A stretch of DNA of 64,000 nt, taken from assembly GCF_003952165.1 (NCBI RefSeq), contig NZ_RXFT01000007.1, forward strand, positions 124,001 through 188,000. The letters are read 5' to 3'. The position numbers were made by a program, and so were the translations under genes. Source of the stretch: Variovorax guangxiensis (GTDB lineage Bacteria; Pseudomonadota; Gammaproteobacteria; Burkholderiales; Burkholderiaceae_C). Of this stretch, positions 27,018 through 36,387 are shown one piece after another. Within the stretch, counting starts at the first letter, position 1. The number at the start of each line of letters is the position of its first letter. The notes below the pieces were generated by a model. The model was not told the origin of the DNA, did no database searches, and saw nothing but the letters and a program-made list of their open reading frames with translations.

Positions 27018-27914
27018 ATGGACTTCAGGAAACTGCCCCTCGCATTCGGACTGGCTCTCGCCTTCGCCTGTGCCGCCGCCAGCGCCCAGGACGGCGGCAC
27101 GCTGCAGAAGATCAAGGACAGCGGCACGATCCAGATCGGCGCGCGCGACAGCCAGATCCCGTTCTCGTACAAGCTCGGCTCCGACGGCGACCCCATCGGC
27201 TTCACCAACGACATCTGCCTGAAGATCGTCGACGCGGTGAAGGCCAGGCTGGGCCTCGCGAAGATCGAGGTGCGCTACACCATGCTCAACTCGACCAACC
27301 GCATTCCGCTGCTGCAGAACGGCACCGTCGACCTCGACTGCGCGACCACCACCAACACCACGCAGCGCCAGCAGCAGGTGGACTTCGCGCCCAGCCACTT
27401 CGTGGCCAACATCACCGCCGCGGTGCGCAAGAACTCCGGCATCGACACCCTTGCCGACCTCAACGGCAAGAACGTGGCCACCGTCTCGGGCAGCACCTCG
27501 ATCCAGCTGCTGCGCGTCGCACGCAAGAGCGGCGCCATCGAAGTCAACGAGATCCCCGGCAAGGACACCTCCGACGGCTTCCTCCGGCTTTCCAACGGCC
27601 GCGCCGACGCCTATGTGCTCGACGACGTGCAGCTCGCCGGCATGATCGCCAGCGCGCCCAATCCGGGCGAATACAAGATCCTGAAGGAATCGCTGCGCCA
27701 GGAGCCCTACGGGATCATGCTGCGCAAGGACGACCCGCAGTTCAAGGCGCTGGTGGACGAGACCGTCACGGGCCTGATGAGGTCGGGCGCCATCGAGCAG
27801 CTCTACACCAAGTGGTTCCTCTCGCCGATCCCGCCGAGGAACGCGAACCTCAACTTCCCGATGACGGACGCGGTGCGCGAGATCTACAAGAACCCGAACA
27901 ACAAGGGCGTCTGA
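27018..27914 (+). CDS. Amino-acid ABC transporter substrate-binding protein (GltI-like)
   Basis: A 298-residue SBP_bac_3 protein. The signal peptide spans ~1-23 and ends in AAASAQ. It continues with TLQKIKDSGTIQIGARDSQIPFSY, VDLDCATTTNTTQRQQQVDFAP and VLDDVQLAG, all typical of the glutamate/aspartate-binding GltI/AatJ group. No permease or ATPase is nearby, so it either serves a transporter encoded elsewhere or acts as a sensor. It is three bases upstream of the aminotransferase gene and should share its transcript. Confidence 0.88.
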   Translation: MDFRKLPLAFGLALAFACAAASAQDGGTLQKIKDSGTIQIGARDSQIPFSYKLGSDGDPIGFTNDICLKIVDAVKARLGLAKIEVRYTMLNSTNRIPLLQNGTVDLDCATTTNTTQRQQQVDFAPSHFVANITAAVRKNSGIDTLADLNGKNVATVSGSTSIQLLRVARKSGAIEVNEIPGKDTSDGFLRLSNGRADAYVLDDVQLAGMIASAPNPGEYKILKESLRQEPYGIMLRKDDPQFKALVDETVTGLMRSGAIEQLYTKWFLSPIPPRNANLNFPMTDAVREIYKNPNNKGV

Positions 27915-27917
27915 GCG

Positions 27918-29213
27918 ATGGGTTCCGAGCTGTCTTCCAAACACCCCGACGGACTGGCCTTTCCTGACGCGCTCATGCGCGAGGTGAAGGCGCGCTTCCT
28001 GCAGGTCGACCACGACCACCATGGCCGCGAGCGCCTGTACTTCGACAACGCCGGCGGCTCCTTCCGCCTGAAGGCCGCGGCCGAGCGTTTCGCGCAGGTC
28101 GATGCCATTCCCGACAACACCGAGCGCATCCACGCCACTGCCGTCGAGCTGCAGCAGATCCAGGCCAGGGGCTGCGACGACCTGCGCACCATCCTCAACG
28201 CCACCGGCGGCAGCGTGTACGCCTCGCTCACCGCTTCGGGCGCCATGTTCGACATGGTGCGCGCGGTGGCCGAGAACGTGCCGGGCACGAACATGGTCAC
28301 CACCGTGCTGGAGCACCCCTCGGCATTCGACGCGATGAGCCTCTACGCCCAGCGGCTGGGCCGCGAGCTGCGCGTGGCGAAGAGCAACCCCGTCACCGGC
28401 GGCGTCGACGTGGACGAGATCGTGCGGCTGGTCGACAAGGACACCTGCCTGCTCAACGTGATCCACGCGTCGAACATCTCGGGCGCCAAGCTCGACATGG
28501 AAGCCATCGTGCGCCGCGCGCGCGAGATCAAGCCCGACCTGTACATCCTGGTCGACGCCGTGCAGCACGCGCCGCACGGCCTCATCGACCTGCAGAAGAC
28601 GCCGGTGGACGGCATCAACCTCGCGCCCTACAAGTTCTTCGGCTGCCGGGGCTCGGGGCTGTCGTGGGTGTCCGAGCGCGCGGCCGTGCTGCCGCACCAC
28701 AAGCTGGCCGGCAAGAAGCCCGGCTACTGGGACCTGGGCAGCGCCTCGCCGTGGCAGTTCGCGGTGCTCACCGAGATCGTCGACTACGTGTGCTGGCTGG
28801 GCGGGCACTTCACCCAGGCCACGGATCGCCGCGCGTTGTTCGTCGCGGGCATCACGCACATCGAGCTGCACGAGCGCGCGCTGCTGTCGGCGCTGCTCGA
28901 CGGCAACGCGAACGCCACAGGCATGCGCAAGATGGAAGGCGTCAACGTCTTCCTCGACTACGAGGACCTGAGCAAGCGCGACCTGATCCTGGGCATCGGC
29001 TTCGACCGCATCGACTGCACGCAGGCGGTGGTCGAGTACGCCAGGCGCGGCGTGACGGTCTACGAGCGCGTGGCGAGCAGCATCTACTCGAAGCGCATGC
29101 TCGAATCCTTCGGGCTCGCGGGCACGGTGCGGGTGTCGCCGCTGCACTGCCACTCGATGGCCGACATCGAGAAGTTCCTGCGCATCACCCGCGAGATCGC
29201 TCAGAACGGGTAG
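27918..29213 (+). CDS. Class V aminotransferase-fold PLP enzyme
   Basis: A 431-residue fold-type I PLP enzyme of the aminotransferase V / SufS-like group. The N-terminal LYFDNAGGS loop, the Asp in LVDAVQHAPHG and the Schiff-base Lys in LAPYKFFGCRGSG are clear. No Cys at the usual cysteine-desulfurase loop position was recognised, so a lyase or transaminase acting on a small amino acid is more likely than sulfur transfer. It directly follows an amino-acid-binding protein gene under a LysR regulator, which suggests uptake and breakdown of one amino acid. The 3' end overlaps the convergent aldehyde dehydrogenase gene by 13 bases. Confidence 0.82.
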   Translation: MGSELSSKHPDGLAFPDALMREVKARFLQVDHDHHGRERLYFDNAGGSFRLKAAAERFAQVDAIPDNTERIHATAVELQQIQARGCDDLRTILNATGGSVYASLTASGAMFDMVRAVAENVPGTNMVTTVLEHPSAFDAMSLYAQRLGRELRVAKSNPVTGGVDVDEIVRLVDKDTCLLNVIHASNISGAKLDMEAIVRRAREIKPDLYILVDAVQHAPHGLIDLQKTPVDGINLAPYKFFGCRGSGLSWVSERAAVLPHHKLAGKKPGYWDLGSASPWQFAVLTEIVDYVCWLGGHFTQATDRRALFVAGITHIELHERALLSALLDGNANATGMRKMEGVNVFLDYEDLSKRDLILGIGFDRIDCTQAVVEYARRGVTVYERVASSIYSKRMLESFGLAGTVRVSPLHCHSMADIEKFLRITREIAQNG

Positions 29214-30652
29214 TGCCGCGGGGTGGTCTGCACGGTCACCCAGCGCAGCTCCGTGAAGGCCTCCACGCCCGCACGCCCGCCGAAGCGACCGTAGCCCGAA
29301 GCCTTCACGCCGCCGAAGGGCATCTGCGCCTCGTCGTGCACCGTGGGGCCGTTCACGTGGCAGATGCCCGATTCGATGCGTTTCGCCACATTCCACGCGC
29401 GCGCCACGTCGCGGCCGAACACCGCTGAAGAGAGGCCGAACTCGTTGTCGTTGGCAATGGCCACGGCTTCTTCCTCGCCGTTCACGCGCACCACCGCCTT
29501 CACCGGCGCGAAGGATTCCTCGCGGTAGATCTCCATCGCGGGCGTCACATGGTCGAGCACGGTGGCGGGCATCAGCGTGTTCTCGGCCTTGCCGCCGCAC
29601 ACCAGCTTGGCACCCTTGGCCAGAGCGTCGTCGATGAGCGCGTTGCAGCGCTTCACCGTGCTCATGTCGACCACCGAGCCGAGCACCACCGGGCCTTCGC
29701 GCGGATCGCCCAGCGGCAGCGCCTGCGCGCGGGCGGCGAACCTGGCGACGAACTCGTCGGCCACCGCGTTGTCGACCACGATGCGCTCGGTCGACATGCA
29801 GATCTGCCCCGAGTTGGCGAAGGAGCCGAAGATGGCGGCGTTCACCGCCGCGTCGAGGTCCGCATCGTCCAGCACCACGAAGGGCGCCTTGCCGCCGAGT
29901 TCGAGCACGGCGGGCTTCAGGTACTTCGCGCAGGTCTGCGCGATGAGCCGGCCCACGCGCGTGGAACCGGTGAAGTTGACGCGCCGCACGGCCGGGTGCG
30001 CCACCATCGCCTCGACCACCGCTCCGGCGTCTGCGGGCGCGTTGGTCACGAAGTTGACGACGCCCCTGGGCAGCCCGCCTTCGTCCAGCGCCTCGATGAT
30101 GAGCGCGTGCGTCTGCGGGCACAGCTCCGAGCCCTTCAGCACCACGGTGTTGCCGCAAGCCAGCGGCGTCGCGATGGCGCGCGTGGCGAGGATCACCGGC
30201 GCGTTCCACGGCGCGATGCCGACCACCACGCCCGCCGCCTGCCGCACGCCCATGGCGAGGCTGCCGGGCACGTCGGAAGGAATCACCTCACCCGCGATCT
30301 GCGTGGTGAGCGATGCGGCCTCGGTGAGGATGCCTGCCGCCAGGTGCACGTTGAAGCCTGCCCACAGCGCCGATGCGCCGGTCTCGCGTGCCATCGCCTG
30401 CACGAAGGCATCGGCGCGCGCTTCGAGCGCATGCGCGGCCTTCAGCAGCGCGGCGCGGCGCTCGCCGGGGCCGGTGGCCGACCATGCGGCGAAGGCGCGG
30501 TGCGCGGCCTCGACGGCGGCGACTGCGTCGGCCGGCGTGGCGGCCGGCGCGCGCGTGGCGATGCCGCCGTCCAGCGGGTTGCGGCGCTCGAAGGTCGCGC
30601 CGCCGGTGGCCGCGCGGCGCTCACCGTCGATGAGCATGGAAATGTCGGTCAT
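29201..30652 (-). CDS. Aldehyde dehydrogenase, vanillin/salicylaldehyde type
   Basis: A 483-residue ALDH with all catalytic residues: Asn150 (APWNAP), Lys173, Glu251 (LELGGKAPF) and Cys285 (NSGQICMSTER). The GQICMSTER form of the cysteine loop is typical of salicylaldehyde, vanillin and related aromatic-aldehyde dehydrogenases. Start ATG 30652 follows AAAGGA. It is the last gene of a Liv-type transporter operon (42-base gap), pointing to import of an aromatic compound whose aldehyde is oxidised to an acid. The divergent FeaR-like regulator fits that reading. Confidence 0.9.
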   Translation of the reverse strand: MTDISMLIDGERRAATGGATFERRNPLDGGIATRAPAATPADAVAAVEAAHRAFAAWSATGPGERRAALLKAAHALEARADAFVQAMARETGASALWAGFNVHLAAGILTEAASLTTQIAGEVIPSDVPGSLAMGVRQAAGVVVGIAPWNAPVILATRAIATPLACGNTVVLKGSELCPQTHALIIEALDEGGLPRGVVNFVTNAPADAGAVVEAMVAHPAVRRVNFTGSTRVGRLIAQTCAKYLKPAVLELGGKAPFVVLDDADLDAAVNAAIFGSFANSGQICMSTERIVVDNAVADEFVARFAARAQALPLGDPREGPVVLGSVVDMSTVKRCNALIDDALAKGAKLVCGGKAENTLMPATVLDHVTPAMEIYREESFAPVKAVVRVNGEEEAVAIANDNEFGLSSAVFGRDVARAWNVAKRIESGICHVNGPTVHDEAQMPFGGVKASGYGRFGGRAGVEAFTELRWVTVQTTPRHYPF

Positions 30653-30693
30653 GGGGAGTCCTTTGCGAGGAGAAAAGAAGAAAGAGGGAGGTA

Positions 30694-31413
30694 TCAGGCG
30701 ACGCCCAGGTAGGCCTGGCGCACCGCGTCGGAATTCAGCAGCGCCTGCGCCTCGCCCGAAGCCACGACGCGCCCGCGTTCGAGCACATAGCCCCGGTCGG
30801 CGGCCTGCAGCGCCTTGCGCACGTTCTGCTCGACCATCAGCACCGTCACGCCCTGCGAGGCGATGCGGCGCACGATGGACAGCAGCTCGTCGACCATGCG
30901 CGGCGCGAGGCCCAGCGAGGGCTCGTCGAGCATCAGGAGGCGCGGCCCGCTCATCATGGCGCGGGCCACGGCCACCATCTGCTGCTCGCCGCCGCTCATG
31001 GTGCCGGCGAGCTGCGTGGCGCGCTCCTTCAGGCGCGGAAAGTCGTCGAACGCGCGCGCGAGGCGCTCGGCGCGCAGCCGCGCTGGAATGAGCCAGCCGC
31101 CAAGCTCCAGGTTCTCGGTGACCGTCATCTGCGCAAAGAGCTGGCGCCCCTCGGCCACCAGCGCGAGGCCGCGCTTCACGCAAGCGGCAGCGTCGGCCGC
31201 AGGCAGCGCGACGCCGTCGAGCAGCACCTCGCCGGTTCGCGGCAGCAGGCCGGCCAGCGCCTTCAGCAGCGTGGTCTTGCCCGCGCCGTTGGGGCCCAGC
31301 ACCACGGTCACGCCGGGCTGCACTTCCAGGCTCATGCCCTGGATGACCTGGAAGCCGTGATAGCCGGCCGACAGGCCGCGCGCGCTCATGTGGCTCATGT
31401 TCGTGCCGCTCAT
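30694..31413 (-). CDS. Branched-chain-type ABC transporter ATPase, LivF-like
   Basis: A 239-residue ATPase: Walker A LGPNGAGKTT, signature MSGGEQQMVAVARAM, Walker B LLMLDEPSLGLAP and His-free VLMVEQN switch typical of LivF. It partners the LivG-like protein encoded just upstream (four-base ATGA overlap at 31410-31413). It energises import through the LivH/LivM-like permeases. In context the cargo is probably an aromatic acid or amine rather than an amino acid (inference). Confidence 0.93.
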   Translation of the reverse strand: MSGTNMSHMSARGLSAGYHGFQVIQGMSLEVQPGVTVVLGPNGAGKTTLLKALAGLLPRTGEVLLDGVALPAADAAACVKRGLALVAEGRQLFAQMTVTENLELGGWLIPARLRAERLARAFDDFPRLKERATQLAGTMSGGEQQMVAVARAMMSGPRLLMLDEPSLGLAPRMVDELLSIVRRIASQGVTVLMVEQNVRKALQAADRGYVLERGRVVASGEAQALLNSDAVRQAYLGVA

Positions 31414-32162
31414 GCCGTCGCCTCCATCTCGTCGCCGAGGTAGGCCTCGACCACCTCCGCGTTGCGCACCACCTCGGCGGGCGTGCCGTCGGCGATCTTG
31501 CGGCCCTGGTGCAGCACCAGCACGCGCTCCACGTACTTCAGCAGCGTGGCCACCGCATGCTCGATCCACACGACCGTGAGCGCGTGCTCGTCGCGCAGCC
31601 GGCGGATGCGCCGCGCCATCGCGTCGACCTCCGCCTCGGTGAGCCCCGCCGCCACCTCGTCGAGCAGCAACACGCGCGGCCGGGTGCCGAGCGCCATGCC
31701 GATCTCCAGCAGCCGCTGCTGCGAGGGCGTGATGCCGGCGGCGGTGTTGTTCGCGAGCGCACCCAGGCCCAGCATGTCGAGGATCTCGCCCGTGCTGCCC
31801 AGCCCCGCGATGGGCTCGCGGTGCCTGCCCGCGAACTGCATGCCGAAGCGAACGTTGTCTGCCAGCGTCATGTCGGCCATCACGCGCGGCGTCTGGAAGG
31901 TGCGCGCGATGCCGTGGGCCGCGTACAGGTGCGGGCCGCGCCGCGTCAGCTCGATGCCGTCCTCCACCAGCAGCCGGCCGGAGGTCGGCATGACCACGCC
32001 CGAGATGGCGTTGAAGAAGGTCGTCTTGCCCGCGCCGTTCGGCCCGATGATTCCGACGATCTCGCCCGAGCGCAGCGTGGCGCTCACCGAATCGACGGCG
32101 GTGAGGCCACCGAAGCGCACCGTGAGCTCGCGGGCTTCCAGCAGGATCCGCGGATTGCTCAT
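31410..32162 (-). CDS. Branched-chain-type ABC transporter ATPase, LivG-like
   Basis: A 250-residue ATPase: Walker A IGPNGAGKTTFFN, LivG-typical GIARTFQTPRVMADMTLADNV, signature in AGITPSQQRLLEIGMAL (degenerate, as ITPSQQ replaces LSGGQ), Walker B VLLLDEVAAGL and VVWIEH switch. Overlaps both neighbours by four bases. The unusual signature motif might weaken ATP hydrolysis at one site of the LivF/LivG heterodimer. Confidence 0.92.
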   Translation of the reverse strand: MSNPRILLEARELTVRFGGLTAVDSVSATLRSGEIVGIIGPNGAGKTTFFNAISGVVMPTSGRLLVEDGIELTRRGPHLYAAHGIARTFQTPRVMADMTLADNVRFGMQFAGRHREPIAGLGSTGEILDMLGLGALANNTAAGITPSQQRLLEIGMALGTRPRVLLLDEVAAGLTEAEVDAMARRIRRLRDEHALTVVWIEHAVATLLKYVERVLVLHQGRKIADGTPAEVVRNAEVVEAYLGDEMEATA

Positions 32163-33097
32163 GGCCGCGCCTCCCTCGACGCCGGCGCCTTGCGCCGCCA
32201 CAGCGACGCGAGCCCGTCGGGCAGGTACATCACGCAAAGGATCAGCAGCAGCCCCAGCACCATCATGTAGCCGTAGGGCAGCTGCAGCCGCAGCGTTTCC
32301 GACAGCAGGCTGAACACGACGGCCGCGGCCACCGGCCCGCCGATGCTGGCCGCGCCGCCGATCATCGCGATCAGCACGGTCTGGAAGCCGATGAAGGGGC
32401 TGAACACCGCCGGCGGGTCGATGTAGGTCCAGCGCACCGCCATGGCCGCGCCGACCGCGCCCGCGAAGGCGGCGGTGAGGGCGAAGCCCGCCACCTTCGC
32501 GCGGCGCGTGTCCACGCCCAGCGTCTGCGCGCGCTGCTCGTCGGCGCCGATGCCCGCGAGCGCCAGGCCGAAGCGGCTGCGCCTGACGAGAAGCGCCGTG
32601 GCGATGGCGGCACCCGCTATGGCCAGCACCGTGAGGTACACCGTCTCGTTCGACGGCACCACCGTCAGCACGCGGCCCACCGTGCCCGAGACCTGCTTCT
32701 CGACGAAGGTCACGGCATGGCGGATCAGCTCCGTCATGCCGAAGGTCAGCACCGCGAAGTAGGTGCCGCGCAGGTGCAGCACCGCCGCGCCCATCAGCAC
32801 CGCCACGGCGCTCGCGATGGCGGCGCCGCTCAATATCACCAGCGGCCACGGCAGCACCTCGAGCAGCGTCGCGCTGGCGTAGGCGCCCAGGCCGAAGAAG
32901 GCGGAAGTAGCGAGCGAGAGATAGCGCGTGGCGCCGCAGAAGAGCGACCAGCTCGTGGCCAGCGCGATGTACATCAGGCAGCCGAGCGCGACCGAGGCCA
33001 CGAACTCCGTCGCCACCCACGGCACGGCGGCCGCCAGCACCAGGCCGGCGCCGAGCACCCACCACGGCTTGTTCGTTGCGGACAGAAGGGAAGTCAT
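32159..33097 (-). CDS. Branched-chain-type ABC transporter permease, LivM-like
   Basis: A 312-residue polytopic protein with about nine hydrophobic segments. Signature stretches are ALATSWSLFCGATRYLSLATSAFFGLGAYA and GVDTRRAKVAGFALTAAFAG, the ATPase-contact loop of LivM. It ends after VMYLPDGLASLWRRK. Start ATG 33097 lies 4 bases before the LivH-like stop region. It forms the channel with the LivH-like permease. Confidence 0.92.
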   Translation of the reverse strand: MTSLLSATNKPWWVLGAGLVLAAAVPWVATEFVASVALGCLMYIALATSWSLFCGATRYLSLATSAFFGLGAYASATLLEVLPWPLVILSGAAIASAVAVLMGAAVLHLRGTYFAVLTFGMTELIRHAVTFVEKQVSGTVGRVLTVVPSNETVYLTVLAIAGAAIATALLVRRSRFGLALAGIGADEQRAQTLGVDTRRAKVAGFALTAAFAGAVGAAMAVRWTYIDPPAVFSPFIGFQTVLIAMIGGAASIGGPVAAAVVFSLLSETLRLQLPYGYMMVLGLLLILCVMYLPDGLASLWRRKAPASREARP

Positions 33098-33972
33098 TTT
33101 CTGGAGAACAGTCCGTTGGGCCGCCAGATCAGCACGCCGATGAACACGGCGTACGACAGCAGCATCTTGAGAGAGGGGCTGGTGAAGTGCATGCCCAGCG
33201 CCTCCACCACGCCCAGCAGCAGGCCGCCGACCAGGCTGCCCGCGACGCTGCCGAAGCCGCCGAGGGTGATGACGATCAGCGCCGTCACCGTGTAGGGCTC
33301 GCCCATCGAGGGAGAGATTTCATAGGTCATCGACAGCAGCGAGCCGGCCACGCCCGACAGGCCCAGGCCGATGCCGAACATCAGCGGATGCAGCCGCCTG
33401 GTGTTGATGCCGACCAGCTGCGCGCCGGTGGGCGACTGCATCAGCGCGCGCACCGCCTTGCCCAGCAGTGTGAGCTTGAGCAGCGCGATGAGCACCAGGC
33501 TCAGCGCCAGCGCCACGCCGAAGAGCACCAGCTTGTTGGCGGTGAAGCGCATCTCGCCCAGTTGCACCGGGTCGGCCAGGTAGTCGTAGCCGCGCAGGTC
33601 GCCGCCCCACATGAGCAGGGCGGTGTTCTGCACCAGGAACATCAGGCCGAAGCCCACCATCAGGCTGCGCGCCTCGAACACGTCCACGTTCGGCGCGCGC
33701 GCCGCCACCTGCCGGAAGCACAGCCGGTGCACCGCCATGCCCAGCGCCATCAGCAGCAGGAAGGCCACCGGCATGAACAGCAGCGGCGACACGCCCAGCG
33801 CGGTGTGCGCCCACCATGTCGCGAAGGCGCCCAGCATCAGGAACTCGCCGTGCGAGATGTTCATGATGCGCATCAGCCCGTACTGCAGGTTCAGCCCGAT
33901 GGCCACCAGCGCGTAGATGCCGCCCGTGATCAGTCCGCCGGCCAGAAGCTCGGCCCATCCGGAGAAAGACAC
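33094..33972 (-). CDS. Branched-chain-type ABC transporter permease, LivH-like
   Basis: A 292-residue permease with about eight helices. GGIYALVAIGLNLQYGLMRI, NISHGEFLMLGAFATWW and GINTRRLHPLMFGIGLGLSG are typical LivH motifs. The start codon is GTG at 33972, four bases after the stop of the binding-protein gene; no ATG fits the conserved N-terminus. Four-base overlap with the LivM-like gene. Confidence 0.9.
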   Translation of the reverse strand: MSFSGWAELLAGGLITGGIYALVAIGLNLQYGLMRIMNISHGEFLMLGAFATWWAHTALGVSPLLFMPVAFLLLMALGMAVHRLCFRQVAARAPNVDVFEARSLMVGFGLMFLVQNTALLMWGGDLRGYDYLADPVQLGEMRFTANKLVLFGVALALSLVLIALLKLTLLGKAVRALMQSPTGAQLVGINTRRLHPLMFGIGLGLSGVAGSLLSMTYEISPSMGEPYTVTALIVITLGGFGSVAGSLVGGLLLGVVEALGMHFTSPSLKMLLSYAVFIGVLIWRPNGLFSRK

Positions 33973-33976
33973 GTGC

Positions 33977-35167
33977 CTACTTCCAGGCCGGCTTCGGCAT
34001 CAGCTGCGCGGTGGCGCGGTCTTTCGGCCAGACGACTTCGAAGTCGCTGCCCTGCCATTGCGACACCGTGCCCGGAATCGACGCGTTCTCGCTGCCCTCG
34101 AAGCGGATCGGGCCGAGGATGGTCTTGAACTCGTTCTTCGCGATGTGCTCGCGTAGCGCCTTGCGGTCCAGGCCCGTCTTCTCCACCGCCTGCTGCAGTA
34201 TCTGCAGCCCGGCCCATGCATGGCCGCTGGCCCAGCGGTCGGGCTCCTTGCCGAACTTCTTCGTGTGGGCGTCGAAGTAGGCCTTGGCCTCGGGGCTGGT
34301 CTTGCCGTTCCACGAGCCCATGCCGATCACGCCCTCGGTGTTGGCGGCCATCACGTTCCTGTAGAGCTGGAAGGCGGTGCCGACAGAAGCGTAGAAGTAC
34401 TTCGGGTTGAAGCCCACCTCGCGCGCCTGCCGGCTCGCGAGGATGGTGTCCGGGGGGTAGGTGATGCCGATGAAGGCGTCGGGGTTCAGGTCCTTGATGG
34501 TGCGCAGCACCGGGGCCAGGTCTTTCACGCCCAGCGGATAGCTCTTGCGCTCCACCACCTGGATGCTCGTCTTCTTCAGCGCGTTGTTCAGCGCCGCGAA
34601 GTTCTCCAGCCCGAACAGGTCGTCCATGTAAACGATGGCGATGGTCTTCACGTTGTTCGCCACCAGCATGTCGACCAGCGCGCCCATCATCTTGTCGGGC
34701 TGCTGGAGCAGCGAGAAGAAGAAGGGCAGGCGCATGTCGATCAGCTTGCGCGAGAGCGCGGTGGGCGCCAGCAGCGGATAACCGAAGCGGTTGGCCAGCG
34801 GCGCGACCGCGAAGTTGGCGCCGGAGCCCCAGGGCGGCAGCACCAGGTCGACCTTGTCGCTGCCCATGAGCTTCTCGAAGGTGCGAACGCAGGTCTCGGT
34901 CTCGCTGCGGTCGTCGTAGCCGATCAGCTCGATGGGGCGCCTCGTGCCTTTCACCGGGAGCCCGCCCGCCGCGTTGAGCTGCTCGGCCCACAGCAGGTAG
35001 TTCGGTTCCTGGCTCACCTGCGCGCCTGCCGCCCAGGGGCCTGTGCGTGCGATGGCGTAGCCGATCTTCACGGGCCCGCTCTGGGCGAACAGTTGCGGCG
35101 CGACGGCGGCCGCTCCGAGGGCGGTGGCGGTGCCCTTGATCCAGGTGCGGCGATCGGGTCGAAGCAT
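33977..35167 (-). CDS. Branched-chain-type ABC transporter substrate-binding protein
   Basis: A 396-residue Peripla_BP_6 protein. The N-terminus DRRTWIKGTATALG ending PQLFAQ resembles a twin-arginine signal. VKIGYAIARTGPWAAGA, GYDDRSETETCVRTFEKLM and VDLVLPPWGSG are typical of the LivJ-like group that binds aromatic or small acidic ligands as often as amino acids. ATG 35167 is preceded by GGAGGAG. It is the first gene of the five-gene transporter plus aldehyde dehydrogenase operon. Confidence 0.9.
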   Translation of the reverse strand: MLRPDRRTWIKGTATALGAAAVAPQLFAQSGPVKIGYAIARTGPWAAGAQVSQEPNYLLWAEQLNAAGGLPVKGTRRPIELIGYDDRSETETCVRTFEKLMGSDKVDLVLPPWGSGANFAVAPLANRFGYPLLAPTALSRKLIDMRLPFFFSLLQQPDKMMGALVDMLVANNVKTIAIVYMDDLFGLENFAALNNALKKTSIQVVERKSYPLGVKDLAPVLRTIKDLNPDAFIGITYPPDTILASRQAREVGFNPKYFYASVGTAFQLYRNVMAANTEGVIGMGSWNGKTSPEAKAYFDAHTKKFGKEPDRWASGHAWAGLQILQQAVEKTGLDRKALREHIAKNEFKTILGPIRFEGSENASIPGTVSQWQGSDFEVVWPKDRATAQLMPKPAWK

Positions 35168-35395
35168 TGAAGTCTCCTCCGGGCGTCGGTATGCGCCCGC
35201 TGCCCGGAATCGTAGAAATCGCAGCCTTCGCGCGCTGTGCCAGCCGCGCACAAAGCACTTGACGCAGCGTGCACGCGCCTAGTGGTTAACCCGCAATCCC
35301 TTGGGCCGCGAAGGCGCTTCACAATGCGCGGCAACCCGGCTTCGTGCTGAAATCTTTCGTTCTCGCCGCTCCTGCAGACCATCCGCCTCGCCCGC

Positions 35396-36352
35396 ATGAC
35401 CGCCTCGTTGCTTTTGTCCACCGACCAGATCCCGCCGAAGGAGCGCGGTCCGTTGTGGTGCGAATGGGTGTGGCGCCACTTCGGCGGCTTGGGCTCCGAC
35501 CTCTACGACGACAGCGAATTCGACGGCCACCTCGCGGCCTCGCATGCGGGCGACGTGATCCTCACGCGGCTGGAGGCCAATCGCCACCGCGTGCTGCGCA
35601 CCACGCAGATGGCGCGGCTGAGCGAAGCGCCCTACCTGAAGATCGTCGCGCCCTGGCAGGGCTCGGCCGAGGTCACGCAGCGCGGCCGCGCCGCGGCGGT
35701 GCGCTCGGGCGGATGGACGCTCTACGACACCACCGCCGACTACACCGTGGCCAACCCCGAGCGCAGCGACCACCTGATCGTGATGCTGCCCAAGAACCAG
35801 ATCGCATCGCCCGCGCTGCCGCTCAACGACCTGGTGGCGCGGCGCATCGGCGGCGGCAGCGGCATCTCGCGCGTGGCGCTGGAGACCATGCGCAACACCT
35901 ACCTGGAGCTGCCCTTCATGAGCGAGGCCGCCGCGCGCGGCGCGGGCGAACTGCTGATCCAGCTCGTGCGCCTTTCGCTGATGGAGCTGGCGGGCCAGGA
36001 AACGCCGCAGACGCAGCGCGAGGCCCTGAAAGACCGCATCCGCCGCCACGTTGCGCAGAACCTGCACGACCCGGCGCTGTCGATCGACAGCATGGCCCTG
36101 GCCCTGCGCTGCAGCAAGCGCCTGCTGCACAGCGCCTTCGCCGACGACGACGAAACCCTCAACGGCTACATCCAGCACCAGCGGCTGGCGGCGAGCATCC
36201 GCGAGCTGCTGGACCCGGCCAACGCCGCGAGGTCGATCACCGACATCGCGCTGGCCTCCGGCTTCGGCAATCTCTCGCACTTCAGCCGCGTGTTCCGCGA
36301 GCACACGGGTGGCAGCCCGAGCGAGTTCAGGCGGCAGGCGAAGCTGCGCTGA
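35396..36352 (+). CDS. AraC-family transcriptional regulator, FeaR-like
   Basis: A 318-residue regulator. Residues ~1-190 match the AraC_binding_2 sensor domain, also found in FeaR-type proteins. Residues ~210-318 form the double helix-turn-helix (LSIDSMALALRCSKRLLHSAF, SITDIALASGFGNLSHFSRVF). Divergent from the Liv/aldehyde dehydrogenase operon with a 228-base gap, it is the obvious candidate regulator. E. coli FeaR controls phenylacetaldehyde dehydrogenase, which parallels the aromatic-type ALDH here. Followed by a short hairpin (AGCGGC / GCCGCT, 36388-36406). Confidence 0.87.
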   Translation: MTASLLLSTDQIPPKERGPLWCEWVWRHFGGLGSDLYDDSEFDGHLAASHAGDVILTRLEANRHRVLRTTQMARLSEAPYLKIVAPWQGSAEVTQRGRAAAVRSGGWTLYDTTADYTVANPERSDHLIVMLPKNQIASPALPLNDLVARRIGGGSGISRVALETMRNTYLELPFMSEAAARGAGELLIQLVRLSLMELAGQETPQTQREALKDRIRRHVAQNLHDPALSIDSMALALRCSKRLLHSAFADDDETLNGYIQHQRLAASIRELLDPANAARSITDIALASGFGNLSHFSRVFREHTGGSPSEFRRQAKLR

Positions 36353-36387
36353 CCGGCGCGAATACCGCGTCTGCTTTGATGCAGAAA

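Noticed and set aside
26919..30209. 1096-codon minus-strand frame across the SBP, aminotransferase and dehydrogenase genes
   Set aside because: It runs antisense to two clear genes and out of frame with the third; low-complexity His/Val/Arg-rich product.
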